From contig NZ_CP154796.1 of the NCBI RefSeq assembly GCF_039566955.1, forward strand, positions 2,976,001-3,040,000: a stretch of 64,000 nucleotides of DNA, written 5' to 3'. Position 1 is the first letter of the stretch, and each line of letters begins with the position of its first letter. The notes below the pieces were generated by a model. The model did not search any database, was not told the origin of the DNA, and saw nothing but the letters and a program-made list of their open reading frames with translations. Shown piece by piece: positions 18,041 through 26,898 of the stretch. The position numbers were made by a program, and so were the translations under genes. The DNA comes from Micromonospora sp. DSM 45708. GTDB taxonomy: Bacteria > Actinomycetota > Actinomycetes > Mycobacteriales > Micromonosporaceae.

Positions 18041-19429
18041 ATGGCCGAAACGGTCACCCCCGCCGTCGCCGAGCCCACGCCCCCGGGCAGCACCCGCCGC
18101 GAACGCACCGGCTGGTACCTCTACGACTGGGCCAACTCCGCGTTCCAGACCACCGTCATCACGGTCTTCCTCGGGCCGTTCCTGACCACCGTCACCGAAC
18201 TGGCCGCCGGCTGCGAGCTGGGCGCCGACCGCTGCGACGGCGTGGTGCACCCGCTCGGCATCCGCGTCGCGGCCGGCTCCTACTACCCGTACCTGATCTC
18301 GCTGTCGGTCTTCCTCACCGTGTTCGTGCTGCCCGTCATCGGCGCGATCGCCGACCGGTCCGCGCACAAGAAGCGGCTGCTGGCCGCCGCCGCGTTCACC
18401 GGCGCCGCCGCGACCATCGCGTTCGCGTTCGTCACCGGCGAGCGGTACCTGCTCGGCGGCGTGCTGTTCCTGATCGCGAACATCTCCTTCGGCGCCGCCG
18501 TGGTCGTCTACAACTCGTTCCTGCCGCAACTCGGCGGCCCGGACGACCGCGACGCCATCTCCAGCCGCGGCTGGGCCATCGGCTACCTCGGCGGCGGGCT
18601 GCTGCTCGCGCTCAACCTGGTCGCCGTCACCGTGCTCAGCGAGGAGGGCAACGCCCAGCGCACCCTCGACCTGGCCCGCTGGTCGATCGTCTCGGCCGGC
18701 GTGTGGTGGGCCGCGTTCACCCTGCTGCCGCTGCGCTGGCTGCGCGAACGGCCCACCGCCGCCGCCCGGCTCGGCGGCAACGTGCTCACCGACGGGTTCC
18801 GGCAGCTCGGCCACACGCTGCGCGAGGTCAAGGCGTACCCGCTGACGCTGTTCTTCCTGCTCGCGTTCCTGGTGTTCAACGACGGCATCCAGACCGTCAT
18901 CACCCTCGCCAGCCAGTACGGCACCGAGGAGCTGCGGCTGGAGCAGAGCACGCTGATCGTGACCATCCTGCTGGTGCAGTTCCTCGCCTTCGGCGGCGCG
19001 CTCGCGCTCGGCGCGCTCGCCCGACGCATCGGCGCCTGGAAGACCGTGCTGCTGTCGCTCGTGCTCTGGACCGGTGTGATCATCGCCGCGTTCCGGCTGC
19101 CCGCCGAGGCGCCCGTGCCGTTCATGATCCTCGGCGGCTGCATCGGCCTGGTGCTCGGCGGCAGCCAGGCGCTGAGCCGTTCGCTGTTCAGCCAGCTCAT
19201 CCCCGCCGGCAAGGAGGGCGAGTACTACGGCTTCTACGAGATCAGCGACAAGGGCACCAGTTGGCTCGGCCCGCTCGCGTTCGGCCTGGTGTTCCAGCTC
19301 ACCTCGTCGTACCGGGTGGGGCTGGTCTCCCTGCTGATCTTCTTCGTGGTCGGCTTCGCGCTGCTGGCCGCCGTGCCGATGCGCCGCGCCATCATCGCCG
19401 CCGGCAACACCCCGCCCCGGGTGCTCTGA
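18041..19429 (+). CDS. UMF1/Atg22-type MFS transporter
   Basis: 462 residues, ~12 helices. The N-terminal GWYLYDWANSAFQTTVITVF is the hallmark of the UMF1 branch of the major facilitator superfamily (vacuole effluxer Atg22-like). GAIADRSAHKKRLL is the A-motif loop and GGSQALSRSLFSQLIPAGKE the typical late loop. Substrates of bacterial members are mostly unknown; amino-acid or sugar efflux has been suggested for relatives. It lies directly after the GDPD gene. Confidence 0.86.
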   Translation: MAETVTPAVAEPTPPGSTRRERTGWYLYDWANSAFQTTVITVFLGPFLTTVTELAAGCELGADRCDGVVHPLGIRVAAGSYYPYLISLSVFLTVFVLPVIGAIADRSAHKKRLLAAAAFTGAAATIAFAFVTGERYLLGGVLFLIANISFGAAVVVYNSFLPQLGGPDDRDAISSRGWAIGYLGGGLLLALNLVAVTVLSEEGNAQRTLDLARWSIVSAGVWWAAFTLLPLRWLRERPTAAARLGGNVLTDGFRQLGHTLREVKAYPLTLFFLLAFLVFNDGIQTVITLASQYGTEELRLEQSTLIVTILLVQFLAFGGALALGALARRIGAWKTVLLSLVLWTGVIIAAFRLPAEAPVPFMILGGCIGLVLGGSQALSRSLFSQLIPAGKEGEYYGFYEISDKGTSWLGPLAFGLVFQLTSSYRVGLVSLLIFFVVGFALLAAVPMRRAIIAAGNTPPRVL

Positions 19430-19503
19430 GCACGGGCCGTCGCCGGGGCCGTGGATCATCGCGGCCCGGATGCGCCGACGTCGATCGGCTAGGCTGCCCC
19501 GAC

Positions 19504-20223
19504 GTGACCGACGACGCCGCTGCCGCCCCGACCTGCCTGGCCCGCCCCCTGCCGGGGCCCGGCGACGACCGTGCCGGCGGCTGCGCCGCCGCCCGCGGCG
19601 TCGACGGCCGGCCGCTGCACGCCGCCGCGTTGAAGTTCTTCTGGGGGCCGATGGACTGCGGCAAGTCCACCATGGCGTTGCAGATGAACTACAACCACGC
19701 CCGGCAGGGCCGCCGCGGCCTGGTCACCACCCGCATCGACCGCTCGCTGGGCCCGCAGGTCACCACGCGCATCGGCCTGGCCCACGAGGCCATCGAGGTC
19801 ACCGACGGCCTCGACCTGCGGGACCTGGTCCGCGACGCGTGGGCCGAAGGGGTACGCGTGGACTACCTGATCTGCGACGAGGCGTCCTTCTACGACCTGG
19901 CCCACGTCGAGCAGATGGCCGAGCTGGTCGACAAGTTCGACGTCGACGTCTATGCCTTCGGCCTGGCCACCGACTTCCGCTCCTGCCTGTTCCCGGCCGC
20001 GCAACGGCTGTTCGAACTGGCCGACGAGGTGGCCCGCATCCAGGTCGAGGTGCTGTGCTGGTGCGGCCGGGAAGGGCTGCTCAACGCCCGGGTGGTGCAG
20101 GGCCGGGTGGTCCGCGAGGGCGCCCAGGTCGTCATCGGCGACACCGTGGACACCGCCGACGTGCGCTACCAGGTGCTGTGCCGGCGCCACTACCGCTCCG
20201 GGGACCTCGGGCCGCGCGCCTGA
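19504..20223 (+). CDS. tdk: thymidine kinase, type II (TK1-like)
   Basis: 239 residues from GTG at 19504. The P-loop GPMDCGKST lies at ~48-56, DEASF is the Walker-B-like site, and the C-terminal zinc-lasso Cys residues are in CWCGREG and CRRHY. The enzyme phosphorylates thymidine for DNA precursor salvage. The first ~35 residues (Pro/Gly/Ala-rich) are not part of the TK1 fold; the true start may be later, but no good internal ATG or GTG appears before the P-loop strand LKFFWGPM. Confidence 0.88.
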   Translation: MTDDAAAAPTCLARPLPGPGDDRAGGCAAARGVDGRPLHAAALKFFWGPMDCGKSTMALQMNYNHARQGRRGLVTTRIDRSLGPQVTTRIGLAHEAIEVTDGLDLRDLVRDAWAEGVRVDYLICDEASFYDLAHVEQMAELVDKFDVDVYAFGLATDFRSCLFPAAQRLFELADEVARIQVEVLCWCGREGLLNARVVQGRVVREGAQVVIGDTVDTADVRYQVLCRRHYRSGDLGPRA

Positions 20224-20226
20224 GGC

Positions 20227-20685
20227 TCAGAACGGGTCCCCGCACACCCGCCAGCCGCCGTCCTCCGGCACCACCGGCAGTTCCCGCTCCTCGCTGCCGC
20301 CGCCGTCCCGGTTCAACCGCACCACCACCGTGCCGCGTGGCCGCCCCGCTCGGGTCGACACCGACACGTCGACGATCTCGTAGCCGCTGACCAACGGCGG
20401 GGTCCGCACCCAACTGCCGAACCCGGCCTGACTCCACCGGGTACGCGCCTCGGCGCACAGCCGCCCGTACGCCCGGTCGGTGTCGCCGGCGGCGACGTCC
20501 CGGAAGAACCCGTCCGCGGTCTCCCGCACCGGCCCGTCGGCCTGGAGCACCACCTGCGCGTTCCACGCCGCCAGCCCGGCCACCCCGATCAGGCAGGTGC
20601 CCAGCCCGAGACCGGCGACCAGCACGCCGGCGCGCACCGGCCGGCGACGCCGGGCCGGTCGGTGCCACAACTGCTGCCCGCCCAT
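20227..20685 (-). CDS. membrane-anchored NTF2/DUF4878-like protein
   Basis: 152 residues. A basic N-terminus (RPARRRRPVRA) precedes one membrane helix (~20-43), and the outside domain begins DGPVRETADGFFRDVAAGDT and ends VVPEDGGWRVCGDPF, the pattern of DUF4878/NTF2-like extracellular domains in actinomycetes. Function unknown; relatives are envelope proteins. The ATG at 20683-20685 is chosen as it gives a short positive-inside N-terminus. The gene is convergent with tdk, with three bases between stops, and divergent from the beta-propeller gene. Confidence 0.72.
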   Translation of the reverse strand: MGGQQLWHRPARRRRPVRAGVLVAGLGLGTCLIGVAGLAAWNAQVVLQADGPVRETADGFFRDVAAGDTDRAYGRLCAEARTRWSQAGFGSWVRTPPLVSGYEIVDVSVSTRAGRPRGTVVVRLNRDGGGSEERELPVVPEDGGWRVCGDPF

Positions 20686-20784
20686 CACCACCGACGGTAG
20701 GCAACCGGTGCCCGGAGCGCAGCCGGTTGCGCCGCCCGGCGGCGGATCGTCTACCGTCGGCGCACGCCCCGGGAGGAGCCGTGG

Positions 20785-21930
20785 ATGACGCGTGACGGGC
20801 AGCCCGACCACCCGGTGACCATCGAACTGGACCGGCCACCACCCGCACCGCCGGCCCGGCCCCGGCGACGCCGCCGGTGGGCCGCGCCGGTGCTGGCCGC
20901 CGGATGCCTGCTGCTGGGCGCCGCCGCCCCGCCCGGCCGATCCGCAGCGGTCACCGGTCCGGTCCTGCCGGCCGGCGCCGTCCTGCTGGCCGCCGGCGAG
21001 CTGTTCCTGGTCGCGGATCCGTCGACGCTGACCGCGTACGGTCCGGACGGCCGGGCGCGGTGGCGGGCCCCGGCGCCCGCCGGGGCGTGGGCCGCCGCGT
21101 CCGTCGCCGGCCTGGTGCTGGTCACCGAGCGCGACGACGCCCGCCAGGTGACCGGCACGACGGCGTACGCGGCCGACACCGGGCAGCGGCGCTGGCGTCG
21201 CCCCGACCGCGTCCAGCCGGCCGGCGCCGCCGCGGTCGCGGTGACCGAGGTGCGCAGCGTCGCCGACCCCGGCCAGCGCGTCCAGGGCGCGGTACGCGGC
21301 GTCGACCCGGCCACCGGCGCGGACCGCTGGTCGGTGCCGGTGCCGTCGACGGCGGTGCTCGTCACGGCGCCCGGGCGCATCGTCGTGGTCCACGACAGCG
21401 GGCTGACCCGGGTGCACGACGTTGGCCACGGCGCGGCCGTCGCCGAGACCCGCCTGCCACCGGCCGGGTACGCCCCGGACAATCCCCTCGTCGTCGGCGG
21501 GCACCTGGTGCTGCGGCACCCGGCGCCGGGCGGGACCGCGCTCACCGGCTACGACCTGCCGGCGCTCACCCCGCGCTGGCGGCGGCTGCTGCCGGTCGGG
21601 GAGGCGCCCGCGCCCGGCTGTCCCCAGGTGCTCTGCCTGGCCGGGGTGACGGACCGGCGCGCGCTCGACCCGGCCACCGGCACGCCGGCGTGGCGGTGGC
21701 CGGGTGGGGCCGGCTGGCAGCCGGTGCCCGGCGATCCCGACCCGACGCGGCAGGTGCTGCTGCGCCCGGGCGGCGACGGTCGCACCCTGGCCGTCGCCGT
21801 CGGCCGCGACGGCCCACACCCGGGCGGGACGCTGCCCGCCGGCACCCGCGACTGCCACCTGGCCGCCGACGCGCTGGCCTGCCGGGGCCCGGACGGCCGG
21901 CTGACCGTGCGACCCGTCACCGGTACCTGA
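20785..21930 (+). CDS. PQQ-like beta-propeller repeat protein, secreted or membrane-anchored
   Basis: 381 residues. GGGAGGAG precedes the ATG. The N-terminus is cytoplasmic and Arg/Pro-rich (to ~35), then one hydrophobic segment (VLAAGCLLLGAAAPPG) acts as a signal anchor. The remainder holds repeated blades with DPATGADRW, DTGQRRW and DPATGTPAW motifs, as in PQQ/BamB-like propellers. Such proteins serve as scaffolds or sensors; catalytic PQQ residues are not evident. A Cys pair (GCPQVLCLAG) may form a disulfide outside. Divergent from the DUF4878-like membrane protein, possibly a functional pair. Confidence 0.75.
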   Translation: MTRDGQPDHPVTIELDRPPPAPPARPRRRRRWAAPVLAAGCLLLGAAAPPGRSAAVTGPVLPAGAVLLAAGELFLVADPSTLTAYGPDGRARWRAPAPAGAWAAASVAGLVLVTERDDARQVTGTTAYAADTGQRRWRRPDRVQPAGAAAVAVTEVRSVADPGQRVQGAVRGVDPATGADRWSVPVPSTAVLVTAPGRIVVVHDSGLTRVHDVGHGAAVAETRLPPAGYAPDNPLVVGGHLVLRHPAPGGTALTGYDLPALTPRWRRLLPVGEAPAPGCPQVLCLAGVTDRRALDPATGTPAWRWPGGAGWQPVPGDPDPTRQVLLRPGGDGRTLAVAVGRDGPHPGGTLPAGTRDCHLAADALACRGPDGRLTVRPVTGT

Positions 21931-21967
21931 CAGCAGATGACAGGTACCGGCGGCAGACTCCCCGGGC

Positions 21968-22339
21968 ATGACGACGCACGCCGACCTCGCGATGGTCAAC
22001 CTCGACAGTTCCGACCCGGCCGCCCACGCGGCGTTCTACGGCCACGCCCTCGGCTGGGAGATCAGCCACAGCGAGGCCGAGTACGCCATGATCACCTCCG
22101 GCGGCACGTCGATCGGGTTCGGTCTGGTGCCCGGCTACACGCCGCCGGCCTGGCCGGACCGGACCGGCGCCAAGCGCTACCACCTGGACCTGACCGTCGA
22201 CGACGTGACGGTCGCGGAGCGGGACCTGCTGGCGGCCGGCGCGACCCGACCGGAGCACCAGCCGGGCGGCGAGAGCTGGACCGTGCTGCTCGACCCGATC
22301 GGGCAGCCGTTCTGCCTCTGCCCCCGCCGCCAGGAGTGA
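21968..22339 (+). CDS. VOC-family protein
   Basis: 123 residues. A single VOC module begins AMVNLDSSDPAAHAAFYGHA, and the metal-ligand-type strand KRYHLDLTVDDV and a DPIGQPFCLCP end are those of glyoxalase/bleomycin-resistance superfamily members, usually dimers. Substrate unknown. It lies between the propeller gene and the broken LLM gene. Confidence 0.8.
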   Translation: MTTHADLAMVNLDSSDPAAHAAFYGHALGWEISHSEAEYAMITSGGTSIGFGLVPGYTPPAWPDRTGAKRYHLDLTVDDVTVAERDLLAAGATRPEHQPGGESWTVLLDPIGQPFCLCPRRQE

Positions 22340-22346
22340 GACCGGC

Positions 22347-23175
22347 TCAGCGCAGCGGGCCGCGGGCGACCGCGGCCCGCATCGCGGCCGGGTCACCGGC
22401 AGGCACGTACTCCAGCCACCAGGTGGCGCCCGCCGCCGCCAGGTCGGCCAGGTAGGCGCGCTCGGCGCGCTCGTCCGCGCGCCGCCGCCGGCCGCCGACC
22501 GCCACGTCGAACGGCTCACCGTCGGCGCGGGTCGCCGGCAGCGCGGCGACCAGGGCGGCCACCTCGTCGGCGGTGAAGTCGGACCAGCCGTCGGTGTCGG
22601 TCAACTTGTAGGGCACGATCCCGTCGGCCCGGGCCGCGCGCCGCAGCACCGCCTTGGCCTGGGTGCTGCCGCCGACCCAGACCGGCACCCGGGGCGACTG
22701 CACCGGCGCCGGTCGCAGCGCCACGCCCTCGGCACGGTAGTGCACGCCCCGATGGGTGACCCGCTCCCCGCCGAGCAGCGCGACCAGCAGGTCCAGGCCC
22801 TCGTCGAGCATCGCGGCGCGGGTCCGCACGTCGGTCGGCTCGCCGAACGCGGCCAGCCCCCGGTCGGCCGGATCGCCGACCCCGACCGCAGGACAGGTGG
22901 TCGAGGGTGAGCACCTCCCGGGCCAGCTTCGCCGGGCGACGCCGGGGCAGCGCGGTCACCGTGGTGCCCAGCCGGACCCGCTCGGTGCGCCCGGCCACCG
23001 CCGCCAGCACCAGCCAGGGATCCCAGGTCGGCGGGTCGTCACCGGCGTGGTGGATGAGGTAGTCCTCCAGGAACACGCCGTCCCAGCCGGACCGCTCGGC
23101 CAACTCGCCGAGCGCGACCAGATCGGCGACCGTCACCGAGGCGCCGCCGCAGGAGATCTCCAACCCGTGTCGCAT
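22347..23175 (-). pseudogene. LLM-class flavin-dependent oxidoreductase, frameshifted by a small deletion
   Basis: The start (MRHGLEISCGG, ATG at 23173-23175) runs as a good luciferase-like monooxygenase through VRLGTTVTALPRRRPAKLAR and EVLTLDHLS to about 22892. There the expected GGRLxLGVG stretch is missing and the frame changes. The other frame continues VGVGDPADRGLAAFGEPTDV to the stop at 22347, ending with a normal LLM C-terminal half (VPVWVGGSTQAKAVLRRAAR). About 20 bases seem lost out of frame. Either a real null mutation or an assembly error in a GC-rich hairpin. Family: F420- or FMN-dependent. Confidence 0.72.
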
Positions 23176-23204
23176 GCCGGCACCCTACGGCGCGGGTGCG
23201 ACGC

Positions 23205-24191
23205 TCAGCCGCGACGGCGGGCGCGGGCGGCCCAGATCGCGTACGCCGGGTCGCGGTCCAGGTTGTGCCGGTCCCGGTCGTAGCGACGGGTGGTCCGCGG
23301 GTCGGCGTGGCCCATCGCGTCCTGCACGTCCTCCAGCGGCACCCCCTCCGAGCGGGCCGTGGTGGCGAACGCGTGCCGCAGCGAGTGCGGCGACAACCGC
23401 GCCCAGGCGGCGATCCCGGCGGTCTGCGCCAGGCGACGCACCAGCCGGAACACGGCGTGCCGGTCCAGCCGGCCCCCGGTGGCGGTGACCAGCAACGGGC
23501 CGGTCAGCTGCGGCACCGTGACGCCCTGGGCGGCGGCCCGCTCCGCCAGGTAGGCGTCCAGCGCGTACGCGGTGCCCGGGGTGAGCGCGCGACGGCGTAC
23601 CTTGCCGCCCTTGCCGACGAAGCGGACGCTGCGGTGACCGCGCTCCGCGCCCAGGTCGGCCAGGTCCAGGGAGACCAGCTCGCCGACCCGCAGCCCCAGA
23701 TCGGCCAGCAGGGCGAGGGTGGCCCGGTTGCGGGCGGCGGTCGGGCCGGTGTCGGCCTCGGCGGCGGCGAGCAGCGCGTCGACCTCGTCCGGGCTGAGGC
23801 CGATCGTCGCGGAGTGGTCCCGGTCGACCCGGGGCCGGTCGGCCGCGGCGACCGGGTTGGCCGGGACCGCACCCAGCTTGACCAGGAAGTCGTACCAGCT
23901 CGACAGCGCGGACAACCGGCGTGCCACGGTGGCCGGGGTCAGCGGGCGGCCGTCGCGCCCGCGCGGGGTGGACTCCAGGTCCCGGCCGTACGCGTTGACG
24001 TCGAGGAAGGTGACCCGCAGCGGTTCCAGGCCCCGCTCGGCGCACCAGCGCAGCCAGCCGGTGACGTCCCGCCGGTACGCGTCGCGGGTGTGCTCGGACA
24101 GCCGCCGGTTGCGCAGCCACGCCTCGGTGAAGTCGGCCGGAGCGCCGGACAGGGCGACACGGGCGCGGGGCAGGACCTCGGGACGCAGCAT
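23205..24191 (-). CDS. tyrosine recombinase, complete (second of three)
   Basis: 328 residues. N-terminal SAM-like domain ~18-110 (AWLRNRRLSEHTRDAYRRDV); catalytic Arg168 (LGLRVGEL), Lys194 (GKGGKVRR), His269/Arg272 (HSLRH), His295 (MGHAD) and Tyr304 (TTRRYDRDR). It should be active. Unlike the other two recombinases in the window there is no 11-6-11 site next to it; only TGAGA/TCTCA arms lie upstream at ~24193-24207. No partner gene, and the neighbours are chromosomal. It may be a chromosomal Xer paralogue or a solitary integrase. Confidence 0.88.
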   Translation of the reverse strand: MLRPEVLPRARVALSGAPADFTEAWLRNRRLSEHTRDAYRRDVTGWLRWCAERGLEPLRVTFLDVNAYGRDLESTPRGRDGRPLTPATVARRLSALSSWYDFLVKLGAVPANPVAAADRPRVDRDHSATIGLSPDEVDALLAAAEADTGPTAARNRATLALLADLGLRVGELVSLDLADLGAERGHRSVRFVGKGGKVRRRALTPGTAYALDAYLAERAAAQGVTVPQLTGPLLVTATGGRLDRHAVFRLVRRLAQTAGIAAWARLSPHSLRHAFATTARSEGVPLEDVQDAMGHADPRTTRRYDRDRHNLDRDPAYAIWAARARRRG

Positions 24192-24273
24192 GTGAGAAAG
24201 GCTCTCAGTCGGCGGCGTGTTTCGCGACGAGGCGCGCCGCGACCGGATGCGCGGCGCGGGTTACCGTCGTCCG

Positions 24274-25290
24274 GTGCGCGCCAGTCGGCTGGTCTCCCTG
24301 TTGCTGCTGTTGCAGGCCCGGGGGCGGATGACCGCCCAGGAACTCGCCGACGCCCTGGAGGTGTCGGTGCGGACCGTCTACCGCGACGTCGAGTCGCTCG
24401 GCGCCGCCGGCGTCCCGGTGTACGCCGACCGCGGCCCGGCCGGCGGCTACCGGCTGCTGGCGGGCTACCGCACCCGGCTCACCGGGTTGACCGGGCCGGA
24501 GGCCGAGGCGCTGTTCCTCGCCGGCCTGCCCGGGCCCGCCGCCGAGCTGGGCCTGGCGACGACGGTGGCCGCGGCCGAGCTGAAGGTGCGCGCCGCGTTG
24601 CCCGAGGAACTCGCCGACCGCAGCGGCCGGCTCCGGGACCGGTTCCACCTGGACGCGCCCGGCTGGTTCCGGCACCCGGAACCCACCCCGCACCTGGCCA
24701 CGCTGGCCGGCGCGGTGTGGGCGGACCGGATGGTACGGCTGCGCTACCGGCGTTGGCGCGCCCCGCGGGAGGTGACCCGGCTGGTCGCCCCGCTCGGCGT
24801 GGTGCTCAAGGCCGGCCGCTGGTACCTGGTGGCCCGGTGCGAGGAGCAGGTGCGCACCTACCGGGTCGGCGCGGTGCTCGACGCGGTGGTCACCGACGAG
24901 CGGCACCAGCGCCCGGACGGGTTCGACCTGGCCGCCTACTGGCGGGAGTGGAGCGCCCGGTACGAGCGCGACGTCTACCGCGGCGAGGCGCGCATCCGGC
25001 TCACCACCGCCGCGTTGGAGTTCATGCCCTACGTCTTTCCGCCGGAGATGGCGCGGGCGGCCCGCGCGGCGGCCGGCGAACCCGGCCCGGACGGCTGGCG
25101 GGAGACCACCGTGCCGATCGAGTCGGCGCGGCACGCCCACGCCGAGTTGCTCAAGCTCGGCGCCGAGGTGGAGGTGCTGGCCCCGGCGGAGCTGCGGGAC
25201 CGGTTCACCGCGACCGCGGGCGCGCTGGCCCGGCTCTATCCGGCCGACGCGGGGGCGTCCGGCGCTCCGGCGTCCCCCGCGTCGTCGTGA
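24274..25290 (+). CDS. WYL-domain transcriptional regulator (YafY-like)
   Basis: 338 residues from the GTG at 24274. An HTH_11 domain at ~3-60 (RMTAQELADALEVSVRTVYR with DVESL) leads into GGYRLLAGYRTRLTGLT. The WYL domain core is near 150-230 (MVRLRYRRWRAPREVTRLVA, then GRWYLVARCEEQVRTYRVG), and a WCX C-terminal part follows. WYL regulators sense ligands such as nucleic acids or nucleotides and often act in DNA damage or phage defence, but this one has no obvious target. A possible longer start at 24217 adds residues without similarity. Confidence 0.85.
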   Translation: MRASRLVSLLLLLQARGRMTAQELADALEVSVRTVYRDVESLGAAGVPVYADRGPAGGYRLLAGYRTRLTGLTGPEAEALFLAGLPGPAAELGLATTVAAAELKVRAALPEELADRSGRLRDRFHLDAPGWFRHPEPTPHLATLAGAVWADRMVRLRYRRWRAPREVTRLVAPLGVVLKAGRWYLVARCEEQVRTYRVGAVLDAVVTDERHQRPDGFDLAAYWREWSARYERDVYRGEARIRLTTAALEFMPYVFPPEMARAARAAAGEPGPDGWRETTVPIESARHAHAELLKLGAEVEVLAPAELRDRFTATAGALARLYPADAGASGAPASPASS

Positions 25291-25317
25291 CGGCGTCTCG
25301 CCGCGGCGGCAGGCGCG

Positions 25318-25752
25318 TCAGGCGGTGGTGAGCTGCCGGTGGCCGTTGCCCTCGGCGGGGGTGGTGACCACGATCCGGCGCGGCTTGGCGCGCTCGGCGA
25401 CCGGGATGCGCAGCGTCAGCACGCCGTTGTCGTAGCCGGCCTCCAGCCGGTCGGTGTCCAGCGTGTCGCCCAGGAACAGCCGCCGGGTGAACGTGCCCAT
25501 CGGCCGCTCGGCGGCGACCAGCTCGACGTTGTCGCCGGTGGGCCGGCGCCGCTCGGCGCGGACGGTCAGCACGTTGCGCTCGACCGTGCAGTCGATGCTG
25601 TCCGGGTCGACGCCCGGCAGGTCGAAGGCGGCGTAGAAGTGGTCGCCGTCGCGGTAGGCGTCGAGGTGCATGACCGCCGGTCGGGCGGTGGTGCCGAAGA
25701 ACTGCTCGGCCATCCGGTCGATCTCACGGAACGGGTCGGTACGCATCAACAT
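25318..25752 (-). CDS. Hsp20/alpha-crystallin small heat-shock protein
   Basis: 144 residues. It starts MLMRTDPFREIDRMAEQFFG after GAGGAGG. An alpha-crystallin domain spans ~35-125 (DHFYAAFDLPGVDPDSIDCT, ...NGVLTLRIPVAE), with a short C-terminal tail. A holdase chaperone preventing aggregation. Its promoter carries a HAIR-type inverted repeat (25791-25811), so HspR control is expected, as for hsp18 and clpB in actinomycetes. Confidence 0.92.
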   Translation of the reverse strand: MLMRTDPFREIDRMAEQFFGTTARPAVMHLDAYRDGDHFYAAFDLPGVDPDSIDCTVERNVLTVRAERRRPTGDNVELVAAERPMGTFTRRLFLGDTLDTDRLEAGYDNGVLTLRIPVAERAKPRRIVVTTPAEGNGHRQLTTA

Positions 25753-25790
25753 GGCTCAGCCTCCTCGGTTCTCCTGACCCGGGATCTCAA

Positions 25791-25811
25791 GTTGAGTCGG
25801 TATGACTCAAC
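25791..25811 (-). promoter_or_regulatory. HAIR-type HspR operator before hsp20
   Basis: Arms GTTGAGT and ACTCAAC are exact and separated by seven bases (CGGTATG). The HAIR consensus is CTTGAGT-N7-ACTCAAG, so only the outermost pair differs. It lies 39 bases upstream of the hsp20 start. A partial extra half-site (CTCAA) precedes it. Confidence 0.8.
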
Positions 25812-25885
25812 CTCTGACTCCTGTCTTAGCGCAACGCTGGCGCGTCGTCAACTTCCGGACCAGCCTTGCCCGGACCCGACCTCGG

Positions 25886-26884
25886 TTACGACGCCGCCTC
25901 GATGAAGAAGACCTGTCCGCCCCTTCCCACGCAGCGTTCCATGACCGCCTCGGCACCCTCAGAGGCGTCCGATTCCCTGATGCCCACACAGCCCTGGCCG
26001 TCCACCCGCAGCACGTACCGGTTGCTTCCGTACGGTGCGGATGGTTCGAGGTGGAATCGACTGTCCTGGAGACAATCGTCAATCGGCTCCAGCAGACCGA
26101 CGCCGGGTCCGTCGCTCAGGGCCTTCAGGCAGCCCTTCCCGTAGTCGGGATGGTGCCACTGGATTCGGTAGAGGTCGCCACCCATCGATTCCAGCATGGT
26201 GTCCTGCGGGGCGACCGCGTCGCACCGCCGTTGCACGGCCACCAGCGGGACGTACCGCCGATCCTGCACGCGGCCGTCGGTCAGGCAGAGGTGCGGGGCG
26301 CTGACCGGGCGGATGCGCACCCAACCGTTCGGCGGTACGGGCACGGCACCGGTGGGCGTCGACGCCGGGCCCCCGACGGCCCCTCGGTTCCCGGGCGGTT
26401 CGTCGTCGTCGGTAAGCCCCCACGCGCCGGCGGTGACCAGGGCCACGGCGGCGATGGCCGAGGGCACGAGCGCCGGGACGCCGAACCTCCTTCTGGACGT
26501 GGCCGCCGGACTGGCCCGCTCGACCATCTCATCGGGCGGCTCGGCCGGGTCGACGGCGGCGGCCGGTCCCTGCTCGGCGAGTTGACTCCACACCCGGAGC
26601 CACTCCTCGACCCGATCACCGTCACCACACGCGCGGACGAACGCGACGAGGAGTTCGGGGCGGGGCGTCGCCCGCCCGCTCAGCACATCGGACAACGTGC
26701 TGCGCGGGAGCACATCGCCCCGCTGGGACGCGAGCCGTTCCAGTTTCCGATAGGTCAGCCCTGACCACTCCTTGAGTTCACGCAACAGCGCGACGAATTC
26801 GATGGCGTCGTTGGCATTCTGCGGCCTCGGTGCTCCTCGTCGGACCATGTCGACCATTCTCACGATCCGCTGCTCATCGAGCAA
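25886..26884 (-). CDS. membrane HTH regulator with extracytoplasmic beta-trefoil domain
   Basis: 332 residues (or 323 if the ATG at 26855-26857 is used). N-terminal XRE-like HTH ~20-95 (GLTYRKLERLASQRGDVLPR, then STLSDVLSGRATPRPELLVA); linker; one membrane helix ~145-162 (ALVPSAIAAVALVTAGAWGL); then an outside domain of ~145 residues with three trefoil-like repeats marked by HLCLTDG, GCLKALS and GCVGIRE, a ricin-like (RICIN) pattern with paired Cys. It looks like a one-component transmembrane regulator that senses a surface ligand, perhaps a glycan. It is divergent from the I36/lipoprotein operon, with an operator array between; control of that operon is inferred. Confidence 0.8.
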   Translation of the reverse strand: MLDEQRIVRMVDMVRRGAPRPQNANDAIEFVALLRELKEWSGLTYRKLERLASQRGDVLPRSTLSDVLSGRATPRPELLVAFVRACGDGDRVEEWLRVWSQLAEQGPAAAVDPAEPPDEMVERASPAATSRRRFGVPALVPSAIAAVALVTAGAWGLTDDDEPPGNRGAVGGPASTPTGAVPVPPNGWVRIRPVSAPHLCLTDGRVQDRRYVPLVAVQRRCDAVAPQDTMLESMGGDLYRIQWHHPDYGKGCLKALSDGPGVGLLEPIDDCLQDSRFHLEPSAPYGSNRYVLRVDGQGCVGIRESDASEGAEAVMERCVGRGGQVFFIEAAS

Positions 26885-26898
26885 GCACTATTGATCAT

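Noticed and set aside
24193..24230. A Xer-type site next to the second tyrosine recombinase
   Set aside because: Only TGAGA/TCTCA arms with a 5-base spacer are present; no 11-6-11 pattern.
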